Counted from the stretch's first letter, positions 42,070 through 51,044 are shown. The stretch: DNA of 64,000 bases from Lentzea nigeriaca (GCF_016907955.1 NZ_JAFBCX010000001.1:62001-126000); one strand, 5' to 3'. Notes: generated from the sequence alone by a model not told the origin. Program-made: numbers and translations.

Positions 42070-45000
42070 TCATGAGTGCTCGAGGCTGTGCCGCGCGTTC
42101 CGCTGGTCGGCGTCCAGCGCCTGCAGCGCCTCCAGGTCCCGGCTCACGTCGGCCGCCTCCGGGCCGCAGCCGATCGCGGTGAACACGACCACCGCCTCGC
42201 GCCAGCGGTCCCGGGCACCGTCGAGGTCTCCCGCGGTGCGGTGTGCCGCGCCCAGGGCCCGTAGTGCGAGCGCCGTGCCGTACGGCTGACGCAGCTCGCG
42301 CCAGAGCGACAGCGACCGGACGAGGTGCTCCACGGCGGCCGCCAGGTCTCCCTCGGTCTGGCTCAGCTCGCCCAGCGCGCGCAACGCCACCGCCGAACCG
42401 TGCACGTTGCCAGCTTGCCCGTGCAGCTCCGCCGCTCGCTCCAGCATCGCCCTGGCCCGCGGGTCCCGGCACGCGGTGTAGAGCTGACCGAGGTCGAGCA
42501 GGGCGTCCGCGATGCCACGCTGCCCGCCGAGCTGTTCAAGGCACTCCAAGGCACGGCAGAAGAAGTCCATCGCCCGCTCCCACTCGCCGCGCTCGCGGTG
42601 CAGCACCCCGAGACCGCGCAGCGCGAAAGCCTCGACGTCGGGCAGGCTCGCGCGGCGCGCCAACGCCAGCGCGTAGGTGAAGCACCGGCGGGCGTCGGAA
42701 AGGTGCCTGCGTTCCCAGTGCAGCACGCCCAGCGAGCGCCAGGCGGCCGCCTCCGCGGTCTCGTTGCCCGCGGCCCGTGCCCGCCGGGCGGCGCGGGTCA
42801 GCACCTCCCCTGAGCGGATGTGGTCGCCGTGCATGCGGTGGATGGCACCGGCGAGCACCAGCGAGTCCACCTCGCCGTGCACCTCACCCAGCTCCTGGAA
42901 GCGCAGCCGGGCGCCCTCGATGAGGTCGAGGGCGTCGCCGAGTCCCAGCTCCGGGGAGTGGCTGGCCAGGCAGGCGCGGCCGTAGAGCATGACCGCCTCG
43001 CCGCGCCGGTTTCCCGCCTTCTCGCAGGCGGCGAGCGCGAGGGTGTGCGTCTCGGTCAGGTCGACGATGTGGTCGCGCTGTTCGAACAGGTCCCGGACGG
43101 CGGCGGTCAGCTCCCAGGCCACCTCGTCCAGTCCGAGCGCGCACGCCTGACGGATCGCCGCACGGAGCGCGCCGTGCTCGGCGGAGAGCCAGCCGAACGC
43201 CTCTCCCGGCAGCTCCGCCGGGTCCACGTCCGACAGCCGGTGCCGGGACGCCGTGCCCCGGATCGGCACGAGTAGCCGGTACGACAGTGTGGCGGCGGCC
43301 TGCTCGGTCAGGTCGAGCCAGGCACCCAGGGCCCTGCTGAGGGCCACGTGCCTGTCGGCGACGGAGTCCTCGTCCTCGGCGCGGACTCTGGCGAAGAGGC
43401 GAACCAGGTCGTGCAACCGGTAGCGCAACCGGCCGGCGGGGTCGACGCCCGCGGGCTCCACCAGGTGCGCGTCGACCAGGGCCTCCACCAGATCCTCCGC
43501 GTGCCGGACGCCGACGTCCATCAGCGCGGCGGCCGTCCAGGCAGCGAAGTCGTCCGTCTCCAGCAGTGCCAGCAGCCGCAACGCCCGACGGGCGTCCTCG
43601 TCGAGCAGCCGGTAGCTAATCGCGAACGAGGCGGCGACCGCCAGATCGCCGGTGGCGAGCTCGTCGAGGCGGCGTCGCGCGTCGGACAGCCGGGCCGCGA
43701 GCATGGCGAGCGGCCAGTGCGGGCGAGCCGCCAGCCGGACGCCGGCGATGCGAATGGCCAGCGGAAGGTGTCCGCAGAGCCGGACGATCGCGGCGGTGTC
43801 CTCGGGTTGTGCGTCCACCCGATCGGCGCCACACAGTCCGCGCAGCAGCCGGGTCGCCTCCACCGGGGAGAAACCGGTGAGCGGCACCACCACCGCGCCG
43901 TCCACTTCGGACAGTCGCTGACGGCTCGTGACCAGAGCGGCACAGCGTGCGGAGCCGGGGAGCAGGGGGCGCACCTGCGCCGCGTCCCTGGCGTCGTCGA
44001 GCAGGACCAGTACGTGCCGCTCGTCGAGCAGGCTGCGGTAGAGGTCCACCCGCTCGTCCAGGCTGTCCGGCACCGCCGTGCCCTCGACACCCAGGCGCCG
44101 CAGAAAGCGTGCGAGGACCTCCGCCGGACTGGTGAGCGTTGCCTGCGTGCCCCGCAGATTGGCGTAGAGCTGCCCGTCCGGAAACCTTTCCCGCAGGTCG
44201 TGCCCGACCCGCACGGCGAGGGTGGTCTTGCCGATGCCGCCCTGCCCGGTGATCACGGCCATCCGCACGGCACGGCCGCCGCCGGTCAGCGCGGCGGCCA
44301 CCTCCGCCAGCTGCTGTTCCCTGCCGATGAAGTCACCGACATCGGCCGGCAGCAGAGCGGGTCGCCCGGTGGTGGCGGCGGTGGTGGCCACGGCCGGCTG
44401 GGGCAGGCCGACCACGTCCTGGTCGTGACGCAGCACGCCCAGGTGCAGGCGGCTCAGCTCCGGGCCGGGATCGACGCCCAGCGCGTCGGCGAGCCGAACC
44501 CGGAACCGCTCGTAGATCTCCAGGGCCTCGGTCTGCCGACCGGACCGGTAGACGGCGAGCATGAGCTGTCCGACGAACCGCTCGTGGTGCGGATGCTCTG
44601 CGGTCAGAGCGGTGAGCTCGCCGATGAGCTCGCGGTGCCGGCCCAGCGCCAGCTCGGCGTCGACGAGCAGCTCCGTCGCGGATAATCGCAACTCGACCAG
44701 ATCGCTACCGACCCGGTCACGCAGCCGGTCGGGTGCGTCACCGGCGAGCACCGAGCCGCGCCACAGCGCCAGCGCCTGGCGGAGCAGGACGGCGGCGCCG
44801 GCCAGGTCGGCTGATCGGCGCGCCCGCGCGGTCAGCTCCCGGAACCGGTGCGAGTCCACCAGCGCGGGGTCCATCTCGGCGAGGTACCCGTTCGGACTGT
44901 TGCACAGCCGTACGACGTCCAACCCGACGCCGGCCCGGCGCAGGTCACCGCGCAGTCGTGCGACATGGGTGTGCAGACCGGCCCGCCCGGTGGCCGGCGG

Positions 45001-45165
45001 CTCGCCGTCCCACAACAGGTCGAGCAGCCGCTCCACGGGTACCGCCTGGCCCGGCTGGATCAGCAGAACGCCCAGGAGACAACGTTCCCGGCGCCGTCCG
45101 AACTCGACCGTGTTGCCGCCGGCCAGCACGCTCAGCGGCCCGAGCACACGGAAGTCCGCTTCCAT
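42070..45165 (-). CDS. Large SARP-family regulator with NB-ARC and TPR domains
   Basis: 1031 residues, AfsR-like. OmpR-type DNA-binding domain (about 1-95, FRVLGPLSVLAGGNTVEFGR), bacterial transcriptional activation domain (about 96-250), NB-ARC ATPase (P-loop GQGGIGKTTLAVRVG at about 300-315, LVLLDDARDAAQV as Walker B), and a long TPR array in the C-terminal third. Such proteins switch on secondary-metabolite or developmental genes after ATP binding. Start ATG 45165 follows GGAGGGG, better than 45216. It is divergent from the secreted gene at 45301, its likely target. It lies between decayed recombinases, suggesting import with an island. Confidence 0.93.
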   Translation of the reverse strand: MEADFRVLGPLSVLAGGNTVEFGRRRERCLLGVLLIQPGQAVPVERLLDLLWDGEPPATGRAGLHTHVARLRGDLRRAGVGLDVVRLCNSPNGYLAEMDPALVDSHRFRELTARARRSADLAGAAVLLRQALALWRGSVLAGDAPDRLRDRVGSDLVELRLSATELLVDAELALGRHRELIGELTALTAEHPHHERFVGQLMLAVYRSGRQTEALEIYERFRVRLADALGVDPGPELSRLHLGVLRHDQDVVGLPQPAVATTAATTGRPALLPADVGDFIGREQQLAEVAAALTGGGRAVRMAVITGQGGIGKTTLAVRVGHDLRERFPDGQLYANLRGTQATLTSPAEVLARFLRRLGVEGTAVPDSLDERVDLYRSLLDERHVLVLLDDARDAAQVRPLLPGSARCAALVTSRQRLSEVDGAVVVPLTGFSPVEATRLLRGLCGADRVDAQPEDTAAIVRLCGHLPLAIRIAGVRLAARPHWPLAMLAARLSDARRRLDELATGDLAVAASFAISYRLLDEDARRALRLLALLETDDFAAWTAAALMDVGVRHAEDLVEALVDAHLVEPAGVDPAGRLRYRLHDLVRLFARVRAEDEDSVADRHVALSRALGAWLDLTEQAAATLSYRLLVPIRGTASRHRLSDVDPAELPGEAFGWLSAEHGALRAAIRQACALGLDEVAWELTAAVRDLFEQRDHIVDLTETHTLALAACEKAGNRRGEAVMLYGRACLASHSPELGLGDALDLIEGARLRFQELGEVHGEVDSLVLAGAIHRMHGDHIRSGEVLTRAARRARAAGNETAEAAAWRSLGVLHWERRHLSDARRCFTYALALARRASLPDVEAFALRGLGVLHRERGEWERAMDFFCRALECLEQLGGQRGIADALLDLGQLYTACRDPRARAMLERAAELHGQAGNVHGSAVALRALGELSQTEGDLAAAVEHLVRSLSLWRELRQPYGTALALRALGAAHRTAGDLDGARDRWREAVVVFTAIGCGPEAADVSRDLEALQALDADQRNARHSLEHS

Positions 45166-45300
45166 CTCGGTCGCCCCTCCGTCCGGCGGCAAGGTGGATG
45201 GCAAGCCACCCGGCAAGGTGCCGTCCGCAGTCTAACGAGGCACGAATTCACGGCGTGTTCGCCGCGAACGTGTCAACGGGGAAACACAGGGAGGAATCAG

Positions 45301-45894
45301 ATGATCGGCAACAAGGACGTAGTGCGCAGGATCGCGCTTTCCGCCATCGGTGTGATGACGGCCGGTCTGGCACTGGCCACCACCGCCACATCGGCCCAGG
45401 CCTACACCGACACCGTCGTGGACCACTACAACGACAGCCCGTGGTTCGCGTACGACAAGAACGCGTCCTCGCCGCTCAACAGCACACTGACGGCGTGGGT
45501 CAGCGTGAACGGAGCCCGCCACCGCATCTCCATGCGGGCCGGCAGTGGCAACGGCAACACCAACGACTGCACGACGAACGAGGGCTGGCTGCCGAACGGG
45601 ACCTACAGCAACAACGACAGCGATGGCCGCAGCCACTTCACGCACTACAACAAGACCTCGGGCAACTCCGTTGTCAGAGGATGGGTCTGGAGCCTCGGCG
45701 ACAAGGTTTGCCACGACGGCAGCCGGTACCGCACCGAGCTGTTCATCCACTCCCAGGGCACGAGCGGATGGTCCAACTCCAACTACGCCTCGGCCGGATG
45801 CATCAAGATCAACCAGACCGATCGGTCACACCTGCACGAGATGTTCGCCTCGTCGTACGACAAGGGCAACGGGTTCCTGACCGTCCAGTCCTGA
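45301..45894 (+). CDS. Secreted YkuD-like L,D-transpeptidase domain protein
   Basis: 197 residues. Signal peptide ending TSAQA (about 1-34), then a small beta-rich domain with FIHSQG and SAGCIKI, corresponding to the His and Cys of the YkuD active site (HxxG...S-x-GCI). The distribution is like the short DUF2778/Tlde1-type forms. It may cross-link or trim peptidoglycan outside the cell. GGAGG precedes ATG 45301. Divergent from the SARP gene with 135 bases between; 53 bases before the next secreted gene, so probably an operon of two. Confidence 0.72.
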   Translation: MIGNKDVVRRIALSAIGVMTAGLALATTATSAQAYTDTVVDHYNDSPWFAYDKNASSPLNSTLTAWVSVNGARHRISMRAGSGNGNTNDCTTNEGWLPNGTYSNNDSDGRSHFTHYNKTSGNSVVRGWVWSLGDKVCHDGSRYRTELFIHSQGTSGWSNSNYASAGCIKINQTDRSHLHEMFASSYDKGNGFLTVQS

Positions 45895-45947
45895 CCGTCC
45901 AATCCTGACAGCCCGCAGCTTCAGCGGATCTCCCAGGGAGTGTCGAC

Positions 45948-46655
45948 ATGGCTCTGCCCCGTACCCGCAACCTGCTCGCCATCGGTGTGATGGCAGCGGC
46001 GGCCGTCGTGGTGACCTTGCACCTGGCCACGTCACCGGGCCGGGGCGACGGCCAGTCGGCACTGGCCCGGACCGCGCTGCGGCACGAGTCGCTGATCGCG
46101 AACTGCATGCGCGGCCGCGGTTTCGACTACGTTGTCGCTGTGCCGCGCGACGTGGCCGTCGAAGAGGCCCGTCGCGCGGCCGTGCGGCAGCACCAGGATC
46201 CGAAGTCCGCGGTGGCGCGGGCGCAGGCGTCCGCGCCACCGGATCCCAACGAGGCCCAGGTCGGCGCGTTGCCGCTGGATCGGCAACAAGCGTGGGGCGA
46301 CGCGCTCTACGGCGACGTCACCTGGCAGGGCTGCTACTACGCCACCTACGAGCAGGCGTGGGGCGAGCGCCTGGACCGGCAGGCCCAGCAGGGCGAGGCA
46401 GCGGTGGCGAAGGTGCGCGCCGAACCCGCCGTGCAGGCGGCCGAGCGAACGTACCTCACCTGCATGTCCGCCCGAGGCTATGGGGTGGACGGGACCGACG
46501 ACGTGTACCGGCTGATCGGCGAGGCTCGCGACAGGCTCGACGCTTCCGGCGCCGACGAGTACGAGAAGGCGGCGAACTCCGCGCACAACGCGTGCATCGC
46601 CCCGTATAAGAAGGTCTACGACGCGGCCTATCTGCGGCTGGCGCAGGGCAAATGA
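45948..46655 (+). CDS. Secreted or membrane-anchored protein of unknown function
   Basis: 235 residues. N-terminal hydrophobic segment (about 10-28) serves as signal or anchor. The rest is charged, mainly helical, with paired cysteines spread as CMRGRGF, GCYYATYEQAW, CMSARGYG and NACIAPY, which suggests two disulfides in an exported domain. Similar 'CM...G' proteins are common near actinomycete secreted genes but have no assigned role. GGGAG precedes ATG 45948. Probably co-transcribed with the YkuD-like gene. Confidence 0.72.
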   Translation: MALPRTRNLLAIGVMAAAAVVVTLHLATSPGRGDGQSALARTALRHESLIANCMRGRGFDYVVAVPRDVAVEEARRAAVRQHQDPKSAVARAQASAPPDPNEAQVGALPLDRQQAWGDALYGDVTWQGCYYATYEQAWGERLDRQAQQGEAAVAKVRAEPAVQAAERTYLTCMSARGYGVDGTDDVYRLIGEARDRLDASGADEYEKAANSAHNACIAPYKKVYDAAYLRLAQGK

Positions 46656-46715
46656 GCATTGATGGCCCGTACCCCGCCGCTCACCGCGCGACCACCTGCC
46701 GCTGCCTCCGCCGGC

Positions 46716-47093
46716 GTGATCACCTTGCCGCTATTCCTGATCAGATCGCTGCGCAGGCACCCTGAGCGGCACGCCAACGAGTTCGTGTTCACCACCGAAG
46801 GCGGGACCTGTCAACGGCTACAAACCGAGCCGCACCCACCAGTTCGGACTGTCGCGATCAGACCGACGTGCTCAGAGGCCGTGGTCGATGTGGCGTGGCA
46901 GGCATCGTTCCACGGCTGGGCCGACGTGCATGAGCGCGCGGTCGATCAGTTCCTCGAATCGGATCAGTTCCTGGCCGCCAACGTCGTCGCAGCCTGCCTC
47001 AGCGACATCAGCCGCGACGAGCGCGCCATGGATATGCTCGAACTCACCGTTAGCCAGGCGCAGGACGGTTTGGCGCCGGGCCTTCTGCCAGGC
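46716..47093 (+). pseudogene. Recombinase fragment followed by an unassigned coding fragment
   Basis: From 46716, VITLPLFLIRSLRRHPERHA then NEFVFTTEGGT matches the linker before the catalytic region of tyrosine recombinases; then similarity stops. From about 46876 a different protein-like stretch follows: VAWQASFHGWADVHERAVDQ and MDMLELTVSQAQDG. It has no start and ends inside the convergent CPBP gene. I do not recognise the second piece. Together they look like deletion scars filling the 46656-47093 gap. Confidence 0.55.
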
Positions 47094-48008
47094 TCATGCG
47101 ACTGCGTGGATCTTGGTGTCGACGTCACCGGTGTAGCCGAGCCGTCCCTTGGTGGCGACGATGACGATGAGGGCCAGCACGCCGAGGCCGAGCGCAGGCC
47201 CCCAGAGCAGTTCGTCACCGGCATCGGGGAAGAACTCGGAGAAGGCGACGGACTGGAAGTTGTTGATCGAGCAGTGCAGCAGCATGACCAGGGGCAGGCT
47301 CTGGCGTCCCTTGTTGTAGACCAGGGTGATCAGGAAGCTCATCTCCATGGCCATGACGGCGAAGCGGACGATCGTTTCGGGAGTGACATCGGGGCCTGCC
47401 CAGGGGGTGAGGAACAGCGGCAGGTGCCAGATGGTCCACAGGATGCCGAGGACGAACGTGGCGATCATCGGCTGGTGGCGCTGCTGGAGGCGGCTGAGGG
47501 CGAAGTCGCGCCAGCCGGGTTCCTCGGCGAGGCCGGTGGTGAAGAACTGGAGCACCAGCATCGGCACGTAGACGGCCAGCACCATCAGTGAGGGCACCCG
47601 GAAACCTTGGGCGTCGGTCGCCGCCAGCGTGCCGAGCAGGACCGCCACGGGGACGGCGAACAGAGCGAACGCGTACCACAGGACGCCGGCGCGGAACTGG
47701 AAGAGCCGCTTGCGCCACCGTCGGAGGCCTTCGCGGCCCTCGGTGATGGCGGTGACGGTGAACGCGGCGGCCAGCGGGCCGAGGTACGCGCCGGGCAGGA
47801 TCGCGGTGAGCTGGTTGCCCATCAACAGGTCCGGGTACCGGAAGTGCAGAACGCCGAACCCGTCCAGCGACAGGATGTAGGGCACCCAGGCCACCCAGCT
47901 GATGCCGTTGGCCAGGGTGAAGAACGTGATCAGCGGGAAGCGCTGGACCAGCGTCTGCCAGCGGTGGGAAGCGGCGCGGCCGGAGTCCGCAATGGGGATC
48001 GAGGTCAT
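47094..48008 (-). CDS. CPBP-family intramembrane metalloprotease
   Basis: 304 residues, about eight membrane helices. The conserved motifs are present: GLAEEPGWRDF (EExxxR, near residue 160), ILWTIWHLPLF (second motif His) and HCSINNF (third motif). The Abi/CPBP family includes prenyl-CAAX-like proteases and bacteriocin-immunity proteins; the substrate here is unknown. Start ATG 48008 is preferred to 48053, which adds a Pro/Thr-rich stretch without a ribosome site. It stands alone. Confidence 0.9.
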   Translation of the reverse strand: MTSIPIADSGRAASHRWQTLVQRFPLITFFTLANGISWVAWVPYILSLDGFGVLHFRYPDLLMGNQLTAILPGAYLGPLAAAFTVTAITEGREGLRRWRKRLFQFRAGVLWYAFALFAVPVAVLLGTLAATDAQGFRVPSLMVLAVYVPMLVLQFFTTGLAEEPGWRDFALSRLQQRHQPMIATFVLGILWTIWHLPLFLTPWAGPDVTPETIVRFAVMAMEMSFLITLVYNKGRQSLPLVMLLHCSINNFQSVAFSEFFPDAGDELLWGPALGLGVLALIVIVATKGRLGYTGDVDTKIHAVA

Positions 48009-48203
48009 GGTCGGAAGACTAGGAATCGATCTTGCGGGAGTCAGTGCAGTCAAGGGGCGTTCTCATGGTGGAGTGCTCTACCGCCGTGGACGTCGCTGTG
48101 CGCGATTGGCCGTCCAACGCAATCTCATGCCGCAGCTCGCGTTGCTGGAGCGCGCTCATGGCGCTCATGGCATGGCTGTCGGCTTCATCGGTAGGTTGCG
48201 CTA

Positions 48204-48231
48204 TTGACTGACCCAGTCGGTCATTTATTCT
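48204..48231 (+). promoter_or_regulatory. Promoter and palindromic operator of the TetR gene
   Basis: TTGACT (48204-48209), 16 bases, TATTCT (48226-48231). A 19-bp imperfect palindrome, TGACTGACCCAGTCGGTCA (48205-48223), fills the spacer and is typical of TetR self-operators. GGAGG and GTG 48238 follow at once, so the leader is very short. Confidence 0.75.
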
Positions 48232-48237
48232 GGAGGC

Positions 48238-48936
48238 GTGCCACGTACCCGTTCCGCGGAGTTGTTCCCGAAGCTCGTCTCGGCGGCTGCTGAGACGTTC
48301 ATCGCGCAGGGTTTCCAACGGACTCAGATGCAGGACGTCGCCGCCGCGCTTGGCGTGGCGAAGGGGACAGTCTACGGCTACGTGGAGAACAAGGACGCCC
48401 TGCTCGGTGCCGCGCTGCGCTTTGCCGACGGTGTGGAACCGGTGCCCGGTGTGGAGGACCTGCCGGTCCGCGCGCCGGCTGTGGGCGAGCTTGCGGCGCT
48501 GGTGGCCGACCGGCTCGGCGCCGAGATCGGGCGGCTGCGGTTGGTCGAGGCGTTGTCGAAACGGCGACGTGGCCCGCTCGCCGCGGAGCTGAGCGAGATC
48601 ATCACGAACCTCTACGAGACGCTGTCCCGGCATCGCGTCAGCATCAAGCTGGTCGACCGCTGCGCCTCCGAGCTACCGGAGCTGGCCGACGTTTGGTTCG
48701 GTCAGGGCCGTTCGGGGCTGGTCGGTGCGTTGACCGACTATCTCCAGCGGCGCAAGGCATTGCGACTGCCCGGACCGGCGCCGCTGGTCGCCCGCACGAT
48801 CCTGGAGACCTGCGCGTTGTGGGCGGTGCACCTGCACTGGGATCCCGCCCGGCAACCCGTCGACACCGCTGCCGTTCCAGCCACGCTGGCAGGCCTGCTC
48901 ACGCGTGGACTGCTGCCTGAGGGGGCATCGACATGA
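48238..48936 (+). CDS. TetR-family transcriptional repressor
   Basis: 232 residues. N-terminal TetR helix-turn-helix (about 10-60; AAETFIAQGFQRTQMQDVAA then GVAKGTVYGYVENKDALLGAAL). The C-terminal ligand domain is unassigned. GTG 48238 with GGAGG. Its own promoter carries a 19-bp palindrome, so autorepression is likely. It overlaps the methyltransferase start by 4 bases, so both are induced together, perhaps by the compound that the methyltransferase modifies. Confidence 0.92.
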   Translation: MPRTRSAELFPKLVSAAAETFIAQGFQRTQMQDVAAALGVAKGTVYGYVENKDALLGAALRFADGVEPVPGVEDLPVRAPAVGELAALVADRLGAEIGRLRLVEALSKRRRGPLAAELSEIITNLYETLSRHRVSIKLVDRCASELPELADVWFGQGRSGLVGALTDYLQRRKALRLPGPAPLVARTILETCALWAVHLHWDPARQPVDTAAVPATLAGLLTRGLLPEGAST

Positions 48937-49571
48937 GCAAGAAGCCCAGGACGGACAAACACACCGCCGACGGTCTCCGCGAGGTGTGGGACCGCTATGC
49001 GCCGCGCTACGACCGCGACATCAGCTTCTTCGAACGCATCCAGTTCGCCAGCGGCCGCGAGTGGGTGTGCCCGCAGGCCACCGGCGACGTGCTCGAGGTC
49101 GCCATCGGCACCGGCCGCAACCTCCCGCACTACCCGGCGGACGTCAGGCTCACCGGCCTGGACCTCAGTCCGGCCATGCTCGACATCGCCCGCTCCCGTG
49201 CCGCCGAACTCGGTCGCGAAGTCGAGCTGCACGAGGGAGATGCGCAGGCGCTGCCGTTCGCCGACGCCTCGTTCGACACCGTGGTGTGCACGCTCGGGCT
49301 GTGTGGCGTCCCGGACGAGCGCGTGGCGATCGCGGAGATGCACCGTGTGCTGCGACCTGGCGGCAAGCTGCTGCTGCTCGACCACGTCGGCAGCCACCAC
49401 CGGATCGTCCACTTCGGTCAGTCGCTGCTGGAGAAGCTGAGTGTCCGGATGTGCGGCGACTACCAGACCCGCCGCCCGCTGCCGCTGGTGGAACAAGCTG
49501 GGTTCGTGGTCCAGCGGCAGGAACGGCTCAAGCTCGGCATGGTCGAACGGGTGGCCGCGGTCAAGCCGTGA
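48933..49571 (+). CDS. Class I SAM-dependent methyltransferase
   Basis: 212 residues, UbiE/type-11 fold. Motif I VLEVAIGTGRNLPHY binds SAM, then LTGLDLSPAMLDIAR, HEGDAQALPF and HRVLRPGGKLLLLDH. Acceptor unknown; related proteins act on phospholipids, quinones or small toxic compounds. Starts in an ATGA overlap with the TetR gene; converges on the membrane protein gene with one base between stops. Confidence 0.92.
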   Translation: MSKKPRTDKHTADGLREVWDRYAPRYDRDISFFERIQFASGREWVCPQATGDVLEVAIGTGRNLPHYPADVRLTGLDLSPAMLDIARSRAAELGREVELHEGDAQALPFADASFDTVVCTLGLCGVPDERVAIAEMHRVLRPGGKLLLLDHVGSHHRIVHFGQSLLEKLSVRMCGDYQTRRPLPLVEQAGFVVQRQERLKLGMVERVAAVKP

Positions 49572-49572
49572 A

Positions 49573-50073
49573 TCAGGTCTCTGCGCGCGAGCGCGTCAGG
49601 CCGTAGTAGGCAAGCGCGGCACCGACGACGAAGATCAGCGTGTCGAGGTAGATCAGGCCGAGATGCCCGAGCGTGTCGAATCCCCACGGGTAGTGCGCGG
49701 GCAGGGCGACGGCCAGCCCGAGGACTGGCACGGCGACCGCCGTGCCCAGTGCCCACATCTGGCCGCGGCGCACACCGAACCAGGCCAGGCACGCGACCGC
49801 GAGCCCGGCCGCGGCGATGAAGCCGCTGACCGCGATGTGCAGGTGGCTGATGTAGTGGTAGAGCGAGGGGGAGAACTGCTCGATCTGTGCTTTGCCGACG
49901 CTGACCTCGCCGGAGCCGATGCCCAGTTCGAGGAACGAGTCGGTGAAGTTGCGCACGAAGAAGATCACCGCGTAGCCGACGAAGCCGAGGCCGGCCAGGC
50001 TCATCACCGCGGCGCCGGTGCGCACGGCGGACTGTGCTGATACAGCAGGCAGGTGTGCCGAGGCGGTCGCCAT
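49573..50073 (-). CDS. Small membrane protein of unknown function
   Basis: 166 residues with four hydrophobic helices (about 18-40, 75-98, 103-125, 138-160) joined by short loops; the first outer loop contains FVRNFTDSFLELGIGSGEVS. I do not recognise the family. ATG 50073 is chosen with AAGGGGG upstream; an earlier ATG at 50103 is possible. It is divergent from an ArsR-rhodanese regulator and has its own copy of the operator (50115-50133), so it is probably repressed by that protein and may serve in the same stress response. Confidence 0.78.
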   Translation of the reverse strand: MATASAHLPAVSAQSAVRTGAAVMSLAGLGFVGYAVIFFVRNFTDSFLELGIGSGEVSVGKAQIEQFSPSLYHYISHLHIAVSGFIAAAGLAVACLAWFGVRRGQMWALGTAVAVPVLGLAVALPAHYPWGFDTLGHLGLIYLDTLIFVVGAALAYYGLTRSRAET

Positions 50074-50114
50074 CGTCACCCACCCCCTTCCGCGAAGACC
50101 CAAGGCGGGGACTG

Positions 50115-50133
50115 TTCAAGTGAACGTTTGAAT
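50115..50133. promoter_or_regulatory. ArsR-type operator, left copy
   Basis: TTCAAGTGAACGTTTGAAT: TTCAA/TTGAA inverted repeat with 9-base centre. It faces the membrane protein gene and repeats as 50156-50174. Confidence 0.75.
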
Positions 50134-50155
50134 GCTCCGACGCTCGCCCGTGCTT

Positions 50156-50174
50156 GTCAAGTGTTCGATTGAAT
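50156..50174. promoter_or_regulatory. ArsR-type operator, right copy
   Basis: GTCAAGTGTTCGATTGAAT, the same pattern TCAAGTG(A/T)(A/T)CG(A/T)TTGAAT as the left copy, 41 bases apart, close to the ArsR-rhodanese start at 50206. Confidence 0.75.
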
Positions 50175-50205
50175 AGAAGAATCGATGGAGAGGGAAGGGG
50201 CTGCG

Positions 50206-50886
50206 ATGGGCGACCGGGTTGCCAAGGACGCGCTGTTCGACGGCTTCGCGCGCATCACCAAAGCGCTGAGCAGCGGCAGGCGATCCGAGATCGTCGACCT
50301 GCTGGCGCAGGGCGAGCGGTCGGTCGAGGAGATCGCGAGCGAGATCGGACAGAGCGTCGCCAACACCTCGCAGCACCTGCAGCAGATGCTGAAGGCCGGG
50401 CTGGTCCGTACTCGCCGCGACGGCAACCGGATCTACTACTCGCTGGCCGGCGGCCGGGTGCTGGACCTGTGGGCCGCGGTCCGCGACGTCGCCGCCGAGC
50501 ACCTCGCCGAGCTCGACAGTCTCGCCGCCGCCTACCTCGGCGACCGATCCGCGCTGCAGACCATCTCCCGCGCCGAGCTGGTCGATCGGATGCGCCGCGG
50601 CGATGTGGTCGTGCTCGATGTGCGGCCCGAGCCGGAGTTCCGCGCCGGCCACATCGCGGGCGCCGTCTCGATGCCGCTCGACGAACTGCGGCGCAAAGTC
50701 CGCGGCGTGCCGAAGGACCGCGAAGTGGTGGCGTACTGCCGCGGGCCCTACTGCGTGTACGCGGATGACGCGGTGCGCACGCTGCAGCGGCGTGGCTACC
50801 GTGCGGCACGCCTTGAGGACGGATTCCCGGAGTGGTCGCGCAATGGACATCCGGTCGAGAACGACGTGGACTCGCCCGCGTCCTGA
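50206..50886 (+). CDS. ArsR-type regulator fused to a rhodanese domain
   Basis: 226 residues. ArsR winged helix (about 8-90; GQSVANTSQHLQQMLKAGLV, RRDGNRIYYSLAG), then a rhodanese domain (about 115-220) with VVLDVRPEPEF and active-site loop AYCRGPYC. The only cysteines are in the rhodanese loop, so a sulfane-sulfur or persulfide signal is likely sensed there. ATG 50206 has GAAGGGG. The two operators next to it suggest that it represses itself and the divergent membrane protein. Close paralog at 52154. Fused regulators of this kind occur in many actinomycetes. Confidence 0.9.
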   Translation: MGDRVAKDALFDGFARITKALSSGRRSEIVDLLAQGERSVEEIASEIGQSVANTSQHLQQMLKAGLVRTRRDGNRIYYSLAGGRVLDLWAAVRDVAAEHLAELDSLAAAYLGDRSALQTISRAELVDRMRRGDVVVLDVRPEPEFRAGHIAGAVSMPLDELRRKVRGVPKDREVVAYCRGPYCVYADDAVRTLQRRGYRAARLEDGFPEWSRNGHPVENDVDSPAS

Positions 50887-51043
50887 GCGAAACGTCTACC
50901 TCGACTCGATCGGCGCCGCTGGGTTCACGGTCGACCAGCTGCGGCTGAACGCCCACGAGTTCATTTCCGGCCAGGCGCGCAACGCCAGCGCCACCTACGG
51001 CGTGAAGAGCATCTCGTGGCTGGCCACCAGGGCGGCTGCCCAA
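50887..51043 (+). pseudogene. C-terminal remnant of a methyltransferase-like gene
   Basis: Directly behind the ArsR-rhodanese stop, an open stretch encodes YLDSIGAAGFTVDQLRLN and EFISGQARNASATYGVKS followed by ISWLA, which resembles the end of SAM methyltransferases (..AGF.V...N.Y.FIS..A...T..YGVKSISLLA). It has no start and no SAM motif. It runs into the end of the convergent AhpD-like gene. A deletion probably removed the rest. Confidence 0.5.
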
Positions 51044-51044
51044 A

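Noticed and set aside
46876-47093. Protein-like fragment behind the recombinase piece as a real gene
   Set aside because: No start, no ribosome site, and it runs into the convergent CPBP gene; kept only as part of a pseudogene scar.
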